From: JBBPYA01 sp038200385
GTDB lineage: Bacteria; Actinomycetota; Actinomycetes; Mycobacteriales; Geodermatophilaceae
Direction: 5' to 3'
DNA: 8,652 nt
NCBI GenBank assembly: GCA_038200385.1
Contig: JBBPYA010000191.1
Location: 1-8,652, forward strand
Both the position numbers and the translations under genes were made by a program. Below, piece by piece: positions 6,851 through 8,652 of this stretch (position 1 is the first letter of the stretch; each line of letters begins with the position of its first letter). The notes under the pieces are model-generated. The model saw only the letters and a program-made list of their open reading frames with translations, was not told the DNA's origin and searched no databases.

Positions 6851-8652
6851 CCTTCATCACGAAGGTGCCCCAGTTGGCGAACTCGGTGCGCGCGCTGTTC
6901 GGGATCCACTCCGTGGCCATCCAGACGTCACCGTTCTCGTCGGCGACGGCCTCGCTGTAGTCACCCCACCGGCAGCCCCGGTCCCGGGAGCCGACGAAGG
7001 CGGCGTAGCAGGTGAAGCCGTCCTCGGGACCGTTGCCCACCTCGGGTACGCGCACCGGCCCGCTCACACCCGAGGTGTCGATGGCGACGAACGACGGGCT
7101 CGGGTACACCGTGGGGCCGGCCAGGCTCATCACGATCGCGCCGGCACCGGCAGAGTTCACGCCGACCGTCGGATACATCAGGCTGTTGTTCGCTACCGTC
7201 ACGTACCCCTGTTCCACGACCCGGCCGGTAACCTGGCCGAACCCGAACAGCGGCTGCACCTGGAGCCAGAGCACGCCGGCCCGCTTCGGTCGGCCGGGCG
7301 AGCCGATGCCGGTCCCGACGGTGGCCCACAGCCGGCCGGCGGCGAAGGTGACCTCCTGCATGTTGCTGCTTGCGCCGTTGTCCAACCGGTTCAGCAGCTC
7401 ACCGACGGAGGCGGCCAGCGGGGCCGGCCCGGGCTTCTGCCGGACGTCCGGCGCGAAGGTGTACTCGAGGCTGGGGATGACCCGCCTGGTCAACCGCAGA
7501 TTGGGGTTGGCGGTGTTCAGGGTCTCGGTGTTGGCCAAGGCCCAGATCGCGATCTGCTGGTCGGAGGTGGTGTCGAAGTTCAACGTCGACAGGAAGTACT
7601 CCCGATCCACGAACTGCCCACCCGGGGGCACCGTCGCCGGCTGCACCGTGAACGACGGGTTGCCGTTGACCGGACCGGCGTTGATGCTCACCACGTCTGG
7701 GGCCGGTCCAGTGCCGTCGGCGGCCGCGGCCAGCGCCTGCTTGGAGAAGGCGTGGATCTGCGCGCCGTTGAAGTCCGGACCGAACAGGGAGAAGCGGTTC
7801 GCGCTGATGTAGAACCCGTTGGCGTCCATCCCGATGTGCGGGAAGTCGTCGAAGCACGGGCACCCGTTGTCGGTCGAGTCGCCGGCGGTGGTGTCGAGGC
7901 TGAAGTACCCGAACGTGCCGGTCGGATCGCTGGTCGTGCTGACCGCGATGTACAGCCGCGACCCGCCGGTGAAGTCACCGGTGAAGGGATCCTGGTCCAG
8001 GCCGGTGTTGACGACGAACCAGCGCTGCAACTGCGCGTCGAACACGCAGACCGGGTCGAAGACGAACGGCCCGAACGTCGGCGGGTCGGAGCGGGTGATG
8101 TTGGGCGGCAGTCCGTAGAACTCGTTGATCGTGGCGTCGGGGACCAGCTGCGAGCCGTTGCCGTTGTAGACGGTCACGACCGTGTTCACCATCTCGAAGG
8201 TGTAACCGTTGCCGACGCACAACGCCTGATCCGGTGGCTCGCCACTGAACTGGTTGCCGTTGTTGGCGAAGCGACTGTCCGCGTGGTTCAACCCGGCGAA
8301 GCTCAGCATGCCCCGCTCCGGCCCGGCCAGCGGGGTGGTCGTCGGGTTCGGGGTCAGGGCCGGTGTCTCCCTGGTGTCGGGCGCGGCGTTCGGCCGTTTC
8401 GGGTTCGGGAGCTCCGGGCCGTTGGTGAGCACAACCGCTCGCTCGCCGGCGTGCCGGGCCGCGATCTGCCGCAACGAGCCCGAACCCAGCCACGTGAGTT
8501 GGTCCAGGGTCTGCACGGCATCGACCGCCGGACCGCTGGTCCGCGGATCCGCCGGCGCGGCCACCGCGGGAGCGGCGAGCAGTCCCACCACGACGGCGAC
8601 GGTGCCGACCACCGCCAGGCTTGTGCGAATGGTGCCGTTCGAGCTGCGTCCA
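6840..8652 (-). CDS. Secreted protein of unknown function, probable beta-propeller-like fold, 5' partial
   Basis: A long minus-strand gene ending at TAA 6842-6840. The first start codon in the frame, GTG 8612, would give 590 residues but is probably not the true start. The frame stays open to the edge, and the upstream codons (RSSNGTIRTSLAV) supply the positive n-region of a signal peptide whose hydrophobic core follows, with likely cleavage at AVA-APADP. Numbering from GTG 8612, the mature protein has a Pro/Thr-rich stretch (about 65-100). A core follows with EPPDQALCVGNGY (125-137), FDPVCVFDAQLQRWFV (185-200), STTSDPTGTFGYFSLD (225-240), FPHIGMDANGFYISANRF (257-274) and CRWGDYSEAVADENGDVW (547-564). 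Such Gly/Asp/Trp-rich repeating strands suggest a beta-propeller; that is inference. Six Cys (132, 189, 251, 253, 535, 547) could form disulfides outside the cell. I recognise no catalytic motif and no LPXTG or C-terminal membrane anchor, so it is probably released. Confidence 0.87.
   Translation of the reverse strand, partial: GRSSNGTIRTSLAVVGTVAVVVGLLAAPAVAAPADPRTSGPAVDAVQTLDQLTWLGSGSLRQIAARHAGERAVVLTNGPELPNPKRPNAAPDTRETPALTPNPTTTPLAGPERGMLSFAGLNHADSRFANNGNQFSGEPPDQALCVGNGYTFEMVNTVVTVYNGNGSQLVPDATINEFYGLPPNITRSDPPTFGPFVFDPVCVFDAQLQRWFVVNTGLDQDPFTGDFTGGSRLYIAVSTTSDPTGTFGYFSLDTTAGDSTDNGCPCFDDFPHIGMDANGFYISANRFSLFGPDFNGAQIHAFSKQALAAAADGTGPAPDVVSINAGPVNGNPSFTVQPATVPPGGQFVDREYFLSTLNFDTTSDQQIAIWALANTETLNTANPNLRLTRRVIPSLEYTFAPDVRQKPGPAPLAASVGELLNRLDNGASSNMQEVTFAAGRLWATVGTGIGSPGRPKRAGVLWLQVQPLFGFGQVTGRVVEQGYVTVANNSLMYPTVGVNSAGAGAIVMSLAGPTVYPSPSFVAIDTSGVSGPVRVPEVGNGPEDGFTCYAAFVGSRDRGCRWGDYSEAVADENGDVWMATEWIPNSARTEFANWGTFVMKVNR
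6850..6866 (+). terminator. Weak candidate hairpin after the HAD gene
   Basis: ACCTTC and GAAGGT form a perfect 6-bp stem with a 5-base loop, starting at the last base of the HAD stop codon. There is no T-run, and the bases also encode the C-terminus of the opposing gene, so this may be chance. Confidence 0.2.

Noticed and set aside
7012..7812. 266-codon plus-strand frame opposite the secreted-protein gene
   Set aside because: Its composition looks less biased than other shadows, but it matches nothing I recognise, and the opposite strand has a signal peptide, paired Cys and conserved-looking motifs.

Overview
The window comes from the chromosome of a GC-rich actinobacterium. The evidence is a recognisable mshC (mycothiol synthesis is restricted to Actinobacteria), G/C-rich third codon positions throughout, GTG starts, and a gene neighbourhood (mshC, PAC2-family gene, metH, HAD phosphatase) that also occurs, in looser form, around mshC and metH of Mycobacterium. 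The genus cannot be named from this sequence.

Layout, left to right: (1) the 3' four-fifths of mshC on +, cut by the left edge; (2) convergent to it, a two-gene minus-strand unit, PAC2-family protein then bifunctional-nuclease (BFN/DUF151) protein, 34 bp apart; (3) a compact divergent intergenic region between PAC2 and metH, whose two sides carry mirror-image copies of the same CGTAGG-T-AG--GATG block, suggesting leaderless transcription outward in both directions; (4) full-length metH on +; (5) 12 nt later, a HAD-family phosphatase on +, probably co-transcribed; (6) on the minus strand, overlapping the HAD gene tail to tail by 11 bp, a long secreted protein of unknown function whose reading frame runs off the right edge. 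There is no gene-free stretch over 300 bases.

Functionally, the left and middle parts are housekeeping sulfur and one-carbon metabolism: MshC consumes cysteine to build mycothiol, and MetH makes methionine from homocysteine and methyl-tetrahydrofolate using cobalamin. PAC2 and BFN proteins are conserved actinobacterial companions with loosely defined roles. The secreted protein looks unrelated to the rest.

I see no mobile element, CRISPR array, RNA gene, toxin-antitoxin or defence module, and no evidence of a new multi-gene system. The observations most worth testing are the mirror-image leaderless promoter pair and a 22-codon ORF with a Cys-Cys pair that ends in a GTGA overlap with an internal PAC2 start. 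Next are an 11-bp tandem repeat inside metH and the uncharacterised secreted protein.
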